A stretch of 64,000 bases of DNA. Origin: Elusimicrobiota bacterium. Its GTDB lineage: Bacteria; Elusimicrobiota; Elusimicrobia; UBA1565; UBA9628. Shown here piece after piece: positions 1 to 8,251 of the stretch. A program made the translations under genes and the position numbers. The notes under the pieces are model-generated. The model was not told the origin of the DNA and searched no databases. It saw only the letters and a program-made list of their open reading frames with translations. The stretch lies in NCBI GenBank assembly GCA_003452935.1, contig DMMY01000011.1:24512-88511 (forward strand). The letters are read 5' to 3'. Within the stretch, counting starts at the first letter, position 1; the number at the start of each line of letters is the position of its first letter.

Positions 1-507
1 GTAGGCCACCACCAAAGGCGCCAGGTCCGATGGAGCAAAGCCTTTCAAGGCGCCGCTGAGCTGCGTTTCCAAGACCCGGAAAGTCTGGTCGGATTGCCTT
101 TCCTCCAGGGTCTCGCCCACGCATACGATGGGGATGAGCTTGGCGGCCAGGGCGGCCTTGAGTTTCTTATTGATGGCCTCGTCCGTATCGTTAAAGAGCC
201 GGCGCCGCTCGCTGTGGCCGATGATGACCATGGCGCATCCGGCATCCGCCAATTGCGCAGCCGATATTTCCCCGGTATAGGCGCCCTGCGACTCCCAATA
301 CAGATCCTGGGCTCCCAATTTTACGGGACTGCTCTTGAGGATGTCGGCCACGACAGAAATCGCGGTAAAAGGAACGCAGATCGCGACCTCGGCCGTCGCG
401 TTCTTGGCGCCGTCGCGGACCGCTTTGGCAAGGTCCATGGACTGCGCAAGGTTGAGGTGCATTTTCCAGTTTCCGGCTATTAATGGTCGGCGAGTCGGGA
501 AAGACAT
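1..507 (-). CDS. tpiA: Triosephosphate isomerase, 3' end cut by the window edge
   Basis: Interconverts dihydroxyacetone phosphate and glyceraldehyde 3-phosphate in cytosolic glycolysis/gluconeogenesis. About 169 codons are present. The N-terminus reads PLIAGNWKMHLN, which holds the substrate-binding Asn and Lys, followed by the catalytic-His segment IIGHSERR and the segment IVCVGETLEER. The window ends just before the family's AYEPVWAIGTG segment, so the catalytic Glu cannot be seen. The start is the ATG at 507-505, with AGGAG nine bases upstream. A promoter and an unusual palindrome lie in its leader and are listed separately. Identity is very secure. Confidence 0.95.
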   Translation of the reverse strand, partial: MSFPTRRPLIAGNWKMHLNLAQSMDLAKAVRDGAKNATAEVAICVPFTAISVVADILKSSPVKLGAQDLYWESQGAYTGEISAAQLADAGCAMVIIGHSERRRLFNDTDEAINKKLKAALAAKLIPIVCVGETLEERQSDQTFRVLETQLSGALKGFAPSDLAPLVVAY

Positions 508-524
508 GACGCGGGGCTCCTTTG

Positions 525-543
525 TGTGGCCATTTTGGCCACA
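525..543. promoter_or_regulatory. Perfect palindrome in the tpiA leader, possible operator
   Basis: TGTGGCCA-TTT-TGGCCACA is an exact inverted repeat with 8-bp arms. It lies between the predicted tpiA transcription start (about 553) and its Shine-Dalgarno sequence (about 517-521). It could bind a dimeric regulator as DNA or form a small hairpin in the mRNA. No T-run follows on either strand, so a terminator is unlikely. Confidence 0.45.
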
Positions 544-559
544 TCTTATCTACCGATCT

Positions 560-588
560 ATGTTATTAGAATTAATTTAAAAAGTCAA
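560..588 (-). promoter_or_regulatory. Sigma-70-type promoter of tpiA
   Basis: On the minus strand TTGACT (588-583) is followed after exactly 17 bases by TAACAT (565-560), giving a predicted start near 553 and a leader of about 45 nt. The same hexamer pair and spacing recur upstream of the POT transporter at 54272-54300, which supports the reading. Confidence 0.6.
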
Positions 589-602
589 TCTCTGCCCAAG
601 CG

Positions 603-1202
603 TCAATACTGGGACCAAGGCAGGACCAGCTCGCCAAATGTGCCGGGACGATAATCTTCTTCTTTCCTAAATGATTTTCGGCTCCTTTTGACGCGTATGG
701 GATAAACCCCGGCCTTGCGCGCCTCGACAATGCCGCTGTCGCTGTCGCCAAAGAAAAGCACGTAGTTACCCTTTTCCAGAAAAAGCCTTGGGTCGCCCCG
801 GTCGCCGGCAAAGCAGAACAGGGTCTTAGGCGTCAAGCGGCGCCATTCCTTGCGCAATCCGTCGCCATCCGTGGAAGGGCGGTTGGCGATGATCGCCACC
901 TTGAAGCCGAACAGCCGGAAAATCCAAGCCAGGGAAAGAGGCAGGAGTTTAGGCTTCTCTATATCGTAGGACTTGTTCACCACGGACCAAAACTGCGGAG
1001 AAAAAGGCTGTTGGACGCTGGCGAAAGCCTTGACATAGGCGGGCGTGGAGAAAACCAAAGTATCGTCGTATTCAAACGCCACCCCCAGCCTGGTGATCGT
1101 GGTTAAACTATAAACCAGCCCCCAGACGCTCATAAGAGCCAGTATCTTCTTGGTCGTGGTCCACGCGGCGTGGGTTTTTTCACGGACATTCTTCAAGACC
1201 AT
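603..1202 (-). CDS. Membrane-anchored class B acid phosphatase-like (HAD) protein with altered catalytic motifs
   Basis: 199 aa. One N-terminal hydrophobic segment (about residues 18-38) suggests a membrane anchor or uncleaved signal. The rest follows the AphA/class B phosphatase plan: FEYDDTLVFSTP for FDIDDTVLFSSP, ANRPSTDGDG for TGRSPT, FFGDSDSGI for FYGDSDNDI, and the C-terminal GTFGELVLPWSQY for GAFGEEVIVNSEY. The nucleophile Asp of motif I is Glu (codon GAA), the motif II Thr is Ala and the last Asp of motif IV is Gly. It may be a pseudophosphatase or have changed chemistry. It is last in an operon with the 5'-nucleotidase, one base downstream of it. The fold assignment is firm; activity is doubtful. 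Confidence 0.75.
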   Translation of the reverse strand: MVLKNVREKTHAAWTTTKKILALMSVWGLVYSLTTITRLGVAFEYDDTLVFSTPAYVKAFASVQQPFSPQFWSVVNKSYDIEKPKLLPLSLAWIFRLFGFKVAIIANRPSTDGDGLRKEWRRLTPKTLFCFAGDRGDPRLFLEKGNYVLFFGDSDSGIVEARKAGVYPIRVKRSRKSFRKEEDYRPGTFGELVLPWSQY

Positions 1203-1203
1203 A

Positions 1204-2730
1204 TCAATCCCCCAGAGAAACCAGGCGGCCGGCGGCCGGCGGCCTGATGAGCGACTCTTTCTGAGCGCAAAGTTTCAATACATCCCGCAGCAGCGTCTTG
1301 GTAAATTCTTTGGACTGGGAAAATTCAAAAACGGTATAGCCGTCCCCCCCCTGGGCCAGAAAGTCGACGGTCGCCACGGTATAGGAAGCATCATCTGCAA
1401 GCGGCTTGCCTTTGACGGTGATTGAGGCTACTCGTTTTCCCGGGGAAGCCTTGCGGCGGTAGGTCACTTCAGCCCCGGAAATCTGCGCCATGCGTGCCAT
1501 TCCCACGCCGTGATCCAGCATGGCGCGCACATCTCTCCCCTTTAGGGCCAATTTGGCCACATGATTATCAAAAGGCATAACGTCGAAAATATGGCGCAGG
1601 GTCACCGGACCTGCGGCGATATCAGCACGGATGCCGCCGCCGTTTTGAAGCGCGAGGTCCGTTTTCGCCCAGGACCGCTCGCAATCCGTCATCCAGTCGC
1701 CCAGGCTGGACTCGCCGTCCTTATTGCGGGTCAAGGCCGCGGCCGCGGTCGCGATGACCACGTCATAGATATGACCGACCTCTTGCGTCAGCTTCTCCAC
1801 CGCCTTTTCCACCCCAGGGTCCGAGCCGATCTCGTCGACCCAAAGATCCACGAGCCGGCCCGCGGATTTGACGACCTTCTTGGTCTCGGGATCAATCTCG
1901 AGCTCGACCTCGCCGACCCGGCTCATCTCCGAGCCGGCCTGCACGATGAGCGTCCCATGCGTGGCGTCGCGGATGGGCTCCTTGAGCGCCGTATGGCTAT
2001 GGCCCCCGACAATAAGATCGATGCCATCGACCCGCGCCGACAAGGACTGGTCGCCTTCAAAATAAGGCCCTTTCGCTTCTTCCAGGCCAAGATGGGAAAG
2101 CGCGATGATCACCGTGGCGCCCTGCCGGCGCAGAGCCGCCACGGCCGCCTTGGCCTCGTCTATGGGACGGCGAAACGCCAATCCCTCGATATTCTCCAAA
2201 AATGAAAGCCGATTCATCCTGTCGGTGATCAGGCCGAAAAGACCGACCCTGACCCCCCCGATCTCCGTGACGATCCAAGGCCTGAAATCAGGATCTCGCT
2301 GACCGTCCATGCGATAGATATTGGCGCTCAGGATCGGAGCTCGCGAGGTTCGGATCAGCCGCGAAAGCTGTTTCTTGCCGTAATCGAACTCATGATTACC
2401 CACCGCGAGAGCGCTATATCCCACGGCATTGAAAACTTCGACTACGCCCTCCCCTTGGCGTATGGCCCCCTCCGGGGTGCTGAGAAACCAATCGCCCGCG
2501 TCGACCAGGAGCTTGGGACCTTGGATCTTCCTGAAATAAGCCGCCAGGACCGCGGCTCCGCCGATGGGCCGCTTCGGATCTTTCTCATAGAACGCCGCGG
2601 GCCGAGGCATGATCCAACCGTGGATATCGTTGGTATGCAGTACGGTCAGACGGATATTGGCGGCCTCGGCCGGAAAAACCGCCAACAGGGCCAAGCCGCC
2701 CAGCACCGCCAAAAAAATCCGCCTGTTCAT
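1204..2730 (-). CDS. Exported 5'-nucleotidase / UshA-family metallophosphoesterase
   Basis: 508 aa. The signal peptide is MNRRIFLAVLGGLALLAVF, with likely cleavage after AEA. The calcineurin-like metallophosphoesterase domain shows LTVLHTNDIHGW, DAGDWF, VGNHEFDYG, ALSHLG and GGHSHT, which are the dinuclear-metal ligands of this family. A C-terminal 5'-nucleotidase domain (about residues 300-500) contains ALQNGGGIRADI and VDFLAQGGDGY. It probably dephosphorylates nucleotides or related phosphate esters in the periplasm. The ATG at 2730 is chosen because it begins the signal peptide and overlaps the upstream stop as ATGA. It forms an operon with the genes on either side. Confidence 0.9.
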   Translation of the reverse strand: MNRRIFLAVLGGLALLAVFPAEAANIRLTVLHTNDIHGWIMPRPAAFYEKDPKRPIGGAAVLAAYFRKIQGPKLLVDAGDWFLSTPEGAIRQGEGVVEVFNAVGYSALAVGNHEFDYGKKQLSRLIRTSRAPILSANIYRMDGQRDPDFRPWIVTEIGGVRVGLFGLITDRMNRLSFLENIEGLAFRRPIDEAKAAVAALRRQGATVIIALSHLGLEEAKGPYFEGDQSLSARVDGIDLIVGGHSHTALKEPIRDATHGTLIVQAGSEMSRVGEVELEIDPETKKVVKSAGRLVDLWVDEIGSDPGVEKAVEKLTQEVGHIYDVVIATAAAALTRNKDGESSLGDWMTDCERSWAKTDLALQNGGGIRADIAAGPVTLRHIFDVMPFDNHVAKLALKGRDVRAMLDHGVGMARMAQISGAEVTYRRKASPGKRVASITVKGKPLADDASYTVATVDFLAQGGDGYTVFEFSQSKEFTKTLLRDVLKLCAQKESLIRPPAAGRLVSLGD

Positions 2731-3302
2731 GCGCGAGCCTCCAAGACCTCGGCCATGCAGTCCGCCGCCTGCTGGCAAGCCTCGGCCGACTGGGATAAAC
2801 GGCGCAGCACGGTGCGCTCCTTGAGTTCCACGACGACGTTCGGTTCGTTCAATGCCTGGGTCCGCGCGCCGCGCCGCAGCCTCTCAACCTCGGCGGCCCG
2901 GCGCTTTGCCGTCACGATCAAGGCCTCGCAGCGCCGGCCGTCCTGCACGGCGGCCAGGGCCTCGGCCAAATCCCGGGTCGCGTCGCGCAGCCCCCCCGCC
3001 ATGGCGGCCCACCCTCCCGCAGCCGAGATATTGAAACGATATCCTTCGGCCGCGCCCGCCGCCGCCTGCTGCGCGGCCGCGTCGAACAGACGCGAAAGCG
3101 TCTGCCAATCACGGCAGAGGCCCTTCAAGGCGGCCTGCGTCCGCTCGCGCAGGCGTCGGGCCGCGAGGCGCGCTTCGTGCACGGAAAAAGCGTTAGCCGC
3201 GGTCGGCGCCTGGAAAAAGCTCGCCGTCCGGGCCGCGACCAAGACGCAAGCTTGAGCTTGCCCGAGCAAGGCCTCGGGAACCGGGCTGCGGCGCCACACC
3301 AT
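2727..3302 (-). CDS. Helical protein of unknown function, first gene of the phosphatase operon
   Basis: 191 aa, Ala/Arg-rich and predicted almost wholly alpha-helical, with no signal peptide or membrane segment. The arrangement of long amphipathic helices recalls PhoU/DUF47-type phosphate regulators, which would suit a phosphatase operon, but no diagnostic motif is visible and I do not assign that family. Its stop overlaps the nucleotidase start (ATGA). No Shine-Dalgarno precedes the ATG at 3302; instead TACAAT lies 8 nt upstream, so the transcript may be leaderless. The gene is probably real given the coupling and codon usage. Confidence 0.6.
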   Translation of the reverse strand: MVWRRSPVPEALLGQAQACVLVAARTASFFQAPTAANAFSVHEARLAARRLRERTQAALKGLCRDWQTLSRLFDAAAQQAAAGAAEGYRFNISAAGGWAAMAGGLRDATRDLAEALAAVQDGRRCEALIVTAKRRAAEVERLRRGARTQALNEPNVVVELKERTVLRRLSQSAEACQQAADCMAEVLEARA

Positions 3303-3310
3303 CGAAGAGG

Positions 3311-3316
3311 ATTGTA
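3311..3316 (-). promoter_or_regulatory. -10 element TACAAT, leaderless start of the phosphatase operon
   Basis: TACAAT ends 8 nt before the ATG at 3302 and no purine-rich ribosome site lies between. Predicted transcription start is about 3304. No convincing -35 is present. Confidence 0.5.
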
Positions 3317-3397
3317 CCTTAATTTCCCGGCGTCTTTCCCGAATTTGGGCCTTCTCGCGGGGGCCGGAAGGATTAAAAACCGCAACACGCCGCTGTT

Positions 3398-5356
3398 TTA
3401 CGGCTTGTCGGCTAAAGAGCTCAGGCGGTGAAGGTCTTGGGAGTCCCCGCGGCCCAACTGGCGGCGGACCTGCGCATAGTATGGATCCAAATACGACGCC
3501 GCTTCGCGGAACCGGCGGCGGCGGTCGTCAGTTTCCAGGAAACGCTCAAATTCTTGCATTTCGCGCAAAAGCATATCGGGAGCCTGCTTGATCACGGAGC
3601 CGAACAAGCGATCGAGGATCATTTTTCTTGTCGATCCACTCTCCGGCATCACCCTGAACGTGAATGATCTCAACTCAAAAGAGGAAAAATCCTTGATGCG
3701 CAGTATCTGCTCGATCAATTCCGCGTAGCTCAACAATTCGTTACTGCGATAACTAGGGAACATCAGGGAACGGATCATCCTGATTCTCTCCGCGTCGACC
3801 TCTGCGCCGCGGGTTTTAAGCATTTTGATAAAAAGCTGCACTTGTGTCGAGATATCCTCTCCGTCGTGCATCCCGATGGTATCGGTTCCTGAGATCAGAC
3901 GATGGCGCTGAAACGCCACGGCACGCCACAGCACGGGGTTGGCTTGCGCGATTTTCTCATAGAATGCGGGATAATCGCGTATGGCATGGGTGGTCATGAA
4001 ATGCCGGATAACAGCGCGCCCGTTGACATTCTCGTCGAAGCCATCAGCCGCAAGAGATGAAAGTATTCGCGTGATCGCGTTGGGATACAGAATCGGCATC
4101 TCTTTTTCGTCTCTCCCCAGGCGAAACAAATAATGGTTTTTGCTTAAGATCATTTCAAGCTTTTCAGTCCCGTATTCCAGCCAAATCCCCTCTAGAACCT
4201 GATCAGCAATCGACTGCGTGAGAGGATTTTTCGCATGCTCGCCGATGAGAGAAAAAAATACCTTGTCCGTCAAGTCATTAAGGGCCTTATCAGGCGAGAC
4301 CACGCTTTGGCGATGATGCCGCAGAATTTCGTCCGGCTGCTTCTGGGCATAGAGGCGTTCTTGTTCCTGCACAAAAGCATCCAGAATAACTTTTCTGTCC
4401 TTGGTGAGGATGGCGGGCATGACATGATTATAAGCATGCCTCACATCCGTACGGAGGTCAAAGCGTTCGACAAACGGATCATCAGCCGAAACGTATTCTT
4501 CAGGTTCGCGCGTCTTTGGAGCAGGTTGTTCGCCTCTGTCGTAGGCTGCCCTGAGTTCCGGATCTCGAAGGACAGAATAAGCCTCGACGATATCCCTATA
4601 GAGGGATTCCTGTTCGCGAGAGTTTTTATTGTTGTCAGGATGATATTTTTTGACCAGCCTCCTGAATGCGGACTTAACCTGATCCGGGGAAGCTTGGCGC
4701 GTGAGTCCCAAGACGCGATAGTAGGCCGGTTCTTCATTCGAGGAGCCGGCCTCGGGAGCCGGCACGATGGCTGACAATGCAGCGGCTTTGGGCGCTTTAT
4801 CTGCAGGGATTTTCTGAAGACGCCATTCTTGGCTCCATTTCCCGATACCTGGCTCGGCGCCCGAGACAGGGCTGGAAATTTCCATGAATAAGCCCAAAGC
4901 CTGGGCCGTGCGCTGGAGCAATAAATTCAAGTCTCTGCGCTTCTCCGGCGTCAATATAGCCCGGGCCTCTTCGGCCGCGGCCATGAGTTGCGCGCACTCT
5001 ATTTCCTTGTATGGAGCGAGCACGAGGCTGAGTTCGCTGAGTTTTTGAGCTGTCAGCGCGGGAGTTTGTTCTTCCAGGCTTGGCGCCTCTTTCCAAGCAG
5101 GTTGCGCCTGGACCGCTGAAGGCTTTTGCAGAGGTAATTGTTCACTAAGAGCGCGCAGGGCTTTATCCAGTTGAGCGGCACTCATGTCCGGCGAATTGAG
5201 GAAACGGCTGATGGGTTGCCGCCAGGATTGGGGCACGGCGGACATGGTGTGCCTGACGGCTTGGCTGCAATTGATTTTGACGCGTTGTCCATGAATGCTC
5301 GCGGGGATCATGGACACGGCCATGAATAAGCAGAGCGGGATGAATAAACGTCGCAT
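3398..5356 (-). CDS. Exported protein with a central J-domain
   Basis: 652 aa. The N-terminus RRLFIPLCLFMAVSMIP reads as a signal peptide. Residues about 30-200 form a helical region. A J-domain follows at about 210-274, with YYRVLGLTRQASPDQVKSAF and an intact HPD (KKYHPDNN, about 239-241). A roughly 375-residue helical C-terminal region has no motif I recognise, and there is no DnaJ zinc finger or substrate-binding domain. J-domains normally activate cytosolic DnaK, so an exported one is unexpected. Two ATGs are possible; the second (5356) is chosen because AGGAG sits 9 nt before it but only 3 nt before the first (5362). A single-gene unit. Confidence 0.75.
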   Translation of the reverse strand: MRRLFIPLCLFMAVSMIPASIHGQRVKINCSQAVRHTMSAVPQSWRQPISRFLNSPDMSAAQLDKALRALSEQLPLQKPSAVQAQPAWKEAPSLEEQTPALTAQKLSELSLVLAPYKEIECAQLMAAAEEARAILTPEKRRDLNLLLQRTAQALGLFMEISSPVSGAEPGIGKWSQEWRLQKIPADKAPKAAALSAIVPAPEAGSSNEEPAYYRVLGLTRQASPDQVKSAFRRLVKKYHPDNNKNSREQESLYRDIVEAYSVLRDPELRAAYDRGEQPAPKTREPEEYVSADDPFVERFDLRTDVRHAYNHVMPAILTKDRKVILDAFVQEQERLYAQKQPDEILRHHRQSVVSPDKALNDLTDKVFFSLIGEHAKNPLTQSIADQVLEGIWLEYGTEKLEMILSKNHYLFRLGRDEKEMPILYPNAITRILSSLAADGFDENVNGRAVIRHFMTTHAIRDYPAFYEKIAQANPVLWRAVAFQRHRLISGTDTIGMHDGEDISTQVQLFIKMLKTRGAEVDAERIRMIRSLMFPSYRSNELLSYAELIEQILRIKDFSSFELRSFTFRVMPESGSTRKMILDRLFGSVIKQAPDMLLREMQEFERFLETDDRRRRFREAASYLDPYYAQVRRQLGRGDSQDLHRLSSLADKP

Positions 5357-5380
5357 GTGCATAATCTCCTAGCCTAAATA

Positions 5381-5409
5381 AGTATGGGGGGCATTTGCAA
5401 AAATATCAA
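5381..5409 (-). promoter_or_regulatory. Possible promoter of the J-domain gene
   Basis: TTGATA (5409-5404) and CATACT (5386-5381) are 17 bases apart on the minus strand, upstream of a clear AGGAG and start. The -10 matches the consensus at four of six positions. It overlaps the end of the methyltransferase gene. Confidence 0.4.
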
Positions 5410-5410
5410 C

Positions 5411-6046
5411 TCACTTATCCAACACCGAGACAAGGCAGGCGACCGGGCCGGCGGAAAGGCCGGCGCCGACAACCTCTTCCTTAATGAGTCTCAGGCCCAG
5501 CCGCTCGAACCGCTCGCGAAACCCGCGCCTATGGGCGCGCTCCAAATCTCCGGCAAAGCCGTGGGCCAATAGCAATCTGCCTCCGGGCTCAAGCCAGCCG
5601 GCCAGCTCCTGGAACAGGCGTTCGAATCGCGGCCGCACCATGGGTTTGTCAAGATAGTAGAGGACATCGGCCAGGATCATCAGTTCATAACGCATGCCCG
5701 CGGGGGGCGACCACTGCCGCATATCCGCCTCTACGAACTCCACGGCGGCCCCGGAGAGGCGCCGCCGCGCCCGCGCCAAGGCCACGGGCGAGATGTCCAA
5801 GGCCGTGACCCTCTCCGCCGCTTCACAAAGCCTTTCGGTAAAATCCCCTTCGGCGCAGCCGACCTCCAGCGCGCTCCGCCATTGGCGGCCGGAGACAACC
5901 TCGGCCATGGCGTCCAGACGCGCCTGCTCATACGAGGATCGTCGGTAGCTGAAAGGGTCTTCCCTCCGGCCGAAGACGCGGTCCATCTTGCGCCGCGTCT
6001 GCAGCCGGTGCCACCAGAGCAGCAATGAATCCAGGAAATGCGTCAC
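5411..6046 (-). CDS. NodS-like SAM-dependent methyltransferase
   Basis: 211 aa. A class I methyltransferase with motif I ALEVGCAEGD, followed by VTALDISPVALARAR and ILADVLYYLD. The block SYEQARLDAMAEVV before motif I is typical of the NodS (nodulation protein S, N-methyltransferase) family. The substrate is unknown. The start is taken as the GTG at 6046: it overlaps the asnB stop as GTGA and sits directly before the conserved region. A longer reading into asnB gives a low-complexity tail and is unlikely. Coupling to asnB suggests that the two modify the same molecule, for example amidation plus methylation of a peptide or sugar, but this is inference. Confidence 0.8.
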   Translation of the reverse strand: MTHFLDSLLLWWHRLQTRRKMDRVFGRREDPFSYRRSSYEQARLDAMAEVVSGRQWRSALEVGCAEGDFTERLCEAAERVTALDISPVALARARRRLSGAAVEFVEADMRQWSPPAGMRYELMILADVLYYLDKPMVRPRFERLFQELAGWLEPGGRLLLAHGFAGDLERAHRRGFRERFERLGLRLIKEEVVGAGLSAGPVACLVSVLDK

Positions 6047-7905
6047 AGAGCCGCCTGCCGCTCGCGGTCCAGGGATTTGAGCCAAAGCCCGAAGACCGCG
6101 ATGCGAAAGAAAAGTCCGGCTTCGATCTCGCGGCTGCCCCGCACGAGTTCTTGATGAAAAGCCTTGAGGTTGGACATATCGAAGATGCCGCACCCCGCGA
6201 AAGCGGAATCCGCCAAGAGTTCCTGAAGCGGCCTATTGCCCGCGTCGCGAACCCAAGCTTCCCAAGGCACGATGAAACCGTGCTTGCGCCGCCACACGAT
6301 GGACTCAGGCAAATAGCGCCGCGCCACCAGCCGCAGAAGATACTTGCCCTTGAAGAGCCGGATCTTGAAAGACGAGGGCAGGCCGGCGGCGAACTCCACT
6401 ACGGCCTTGTCGAGAAACGGCACGCGCGCCTCCAAGGAAGCCATCATGGTCGACTTGTCCACCTTCATGAGCAGGGAGTCGCACAGAACGGTCTTAAGAT
6501 CGAAAGCCAGGGCGTCGTTGAGATGATCCATCCCTTCGAAATCCTTGAGCCACTCCAAGGCGTCGATATGCCGCGAAGCTTCCCAGAAGTCGGGGCTTAG
6601 CACCGCGCGCAAATCCTCGGGAGCAGACGAGGCCGTGGCCTGGGCCCATTGCCGGGCATCGTCGATGGGCAGGCGCTCGAAAACCGCGCCCTTGCCCAGC
6701 CGCCGCGCCAAGGGAGCGGCCATTTTCCGGCCCCAAGCCGGAAGGCCCTGCAGCCCCTCGTTGACCCAGGCGGCCTTGTAGCGGTCATATCCGGCGAAGA
6801 GCTCGTCGGCGCCCTCGCCGGTGAGCACGACCTTGACGCGCTGACGCGCGAACCGGGCCAGAAGAAAAGTGGGCAGGATGGCGGAATCCGCGATGGGCTC
6901 GTCCAAGAGGTCCACGGCGCCGGCCAACTGCTCGAGGACATTGGCGGGCAGAAGCAGCTCGTGGTGCTCAGTGCCCGCGTGGCGCGCCGCGATCCGGGCG
7001 TAGGAGGATTCGTCGAGACCCGGCTCCCCGCCGGAAAATCCCACGGAAAAGGTCTGCACGCGGCCCGGCCCCGCCTGCCGGGCCATGAGCGCGGCCACCA
7101 AGGCCGAATCCACGCCCCCGCTCAAAAAGGCGCCCACCGGCACGTCGCTTAGGCAGTTGTCCCGCACGGCGTCCTGGAGGAGCCGGTCGAGCTGATCCAC
7201 GCACTCGGACAATGGCGCCGGTCGCCCGCCGCGATGGCGCGGCAGCCGCCAATAAGTATGAAGCCGCAGGCCCTTGGCATCAAGCTCCAGGGCGGTCGCG
7301 GGCGGCAATTTGAGCACGTCCCGCAATACCGTGCGGGGGGTGTGCACCTTTCCGTAAGCCAGATAGTCCAGTACCCCGGCCGGGTCCAGGGCCCAGCCCT
7401 GTTGCCAGGCCATGATCGCGCGCAGTTCAGAGGCAAAGGCCAAGGACTTGCCGTCGAAACGGTAATAGAGAGGCTTGACGCCCATGGGATCGCGCGCCAA
7501 GGTCAGCCGCCGCTGTTGCCGATCCCAAAGCGCCAGGGCGAACATGCCGCTTAGCCGCGCCAGGGCTTGCGCGCCCTCGCGGGCGAAAAGCTCCAGAATC
7601 GTCTCCGTGTCGGACCTGGTTCTAAAGCGCGCGCCCTTGCCCTCGAGCTCCCGGCGCAAGGCCGGATGGTTGTATATCTCGCCGTTAAAGGCGATGGCAT
7701 AGCGGCCATCCTGCGTGACCATGGGCTGGTGGCCGTTGTCGAGGTCCAAAATGGAAAGCCGCCTAAAACCCAGGCCGGCCGGGCCGTCATAAAGCTCGCC
7801 CTCGTCGTCCGGCCCGCGATGCGCGAGACGGGCGCGCATGCGGCGCACGGCCTCCCGGTCCACCGGACCATTGTCGATGTTGAATTGTCCGCAAATCCCA
7901 CACAT
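6043..7905 (-). CDS. asnB: Asparagine synthase (glutamine-hydrolysing)
   Basis: 620 aa. The N-terminal class II glutaminase domain begins MCGICGQF, with Cys2 as nucleophile after Met removal, and continues with LAHRGPDDEG. The C-terminal synthetase domain has the ATP pyrophosphatase loop FLSGGVDSALVAAL (about residue 255) and LTGEGADELFAGYDRY. It transfers glutamine-derived ammonia to an activated carboxylate, classically aspartate. The length and the MTase partner fit the broader AsnB group often found in peptidoglycan, exopolysaccharide or natural-product clusters, so free asparagine need not be the product. It lies 18 bp downstream of a small membrane protein gene. Confidence 0.95.
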   Translation of the reverse strand: MCGICGQFNIDNGPVDREAVRRMRARLAHRGPDDEGELYDGPAGLGFRRLSILDLDNGHQPMVTQDGRYAIAFNGEIYNHPALRRELEGKGARFRTRSDTETILELFAREGAQALARLSGMFALALWDRQQRRLTLARDPMGVKPLYYRFDGKSLAFASELRAIMAWQQGWALDPAGVLDYLAYGKVHTPRTVLRDVLKLPPATALELDAKGLRLHTYWRLPRHRGGRPAPLSECVDQLDRLLQDAVRDNCLSDVPVGAFLSGGVDSALVAALMARQAGPGRVQTFSVGFSGGEPGLDESSYARIAARHAGTEHHELLLPANVLEQLAGAVDLLDEPIADSAILPTFLLARFARQRVKVVLTGEGADELFAGYDRYKAAWVNEGLQGLPAWGRKMAAPLARRLGKGAVFERLPIDDARQWAQATASSAPEDLRAVLSPDFWEASRHIDALEWLKDFEGMDHLNDALAFDLKTVLCDSLLMKVDKSTMMASLEARVPFLDKAVVEFAAGLPSSFKIRLFKGKYLLRLVARRYLPESIVWRRKHGFIVPWEAWVRDAGNRPLQELLADSAFAGCGIFDMSNLKAFHQELVRGSREIEAGLFFRIAVFGLWLKSLDRERQAAL

Positions 7906-7923
7906 AGGCAGGGCGATGAATGC

Positions 7924-8235
7924 TCAGTCGAAAAGCTTGAACTCCGGCTCCTGGCGGGAGCGCTCCATGATCTCGGGCAGGAATCTGGAATAGCTCCAAG
8001 CGAACCACGCCAGGGCCAGGAGCGCCAGTCCGTAGGCGAGCTCGAAGCCGGCATAGCGCAGCCACTCCTGGCGGGTTACGAAGGCCCATTTCTCGGGAGC
8101 GTAGAGGTTGGCCTCGGGCTCGCCCACAAAAAGGTCGTAGAACGATTTTACGGTGACGACCGAGCCCCACGCGCCAAAGACCGAGCCCGCGATGCGCGCC
8201 AAGCCCCGGATCCGGATCTTCTCCTTTTGGCTCAT
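7924..8235 (-). CDS. Small membrane protein of unknown function
   Basis: 103 aa (MSQKEKIRIRGLAR...). Hydrophobic segments lie near residues 10-30 and about 62-80 (YGLALLALAWFAWSYSRF), with a charged tail ending EFKLFD. No family is recognised. The ATG at 8235 is chosen because TATTAT lies exactly 7 nt before it, the arrangement repeated at other gene starts here. An upstream in-frame ATG at 8244 and a longer extension through the preceding hairpin are less likely. Followed by asnB after 18 bp. Confidence 0.6.
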   Translation of the reverse strand: MSQKEKIRIRGLARIAGSVFGAWGSVVTVKSFYDLFVGEPEANLYAPEKWAFVTRQEWLRYAGFELAYGLALLALAWFAWSYSRFLPEIMERSRQEPEFKLFD

Positions 8236-8242
8236 GGCTCCC

Positions 8243-8248
8243 ATAATA
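8243..8248 (-). promoter_or_regulatory. -10 element TATTAT, leaderless start of the small membrane protein gene
   Basis: TATTAT is 7 nt from the ATG at 8235. It immediately follows the strong hairpin behind rpsI, so a new transcript probably begins here for the membrane protein, asnB and methyltransferase genes. Confidence 0.5.
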
Positions 8249-8251
8249 ACG

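Noticed and set aside
1220..1250. Short GGCGGCC tandem repeats near the nucleotidase 3' end
   Set aside because: They lie within the coding sequence and reflect Arg-Pro-Ala codons in GC-rich DNA rather than a functional repeat.
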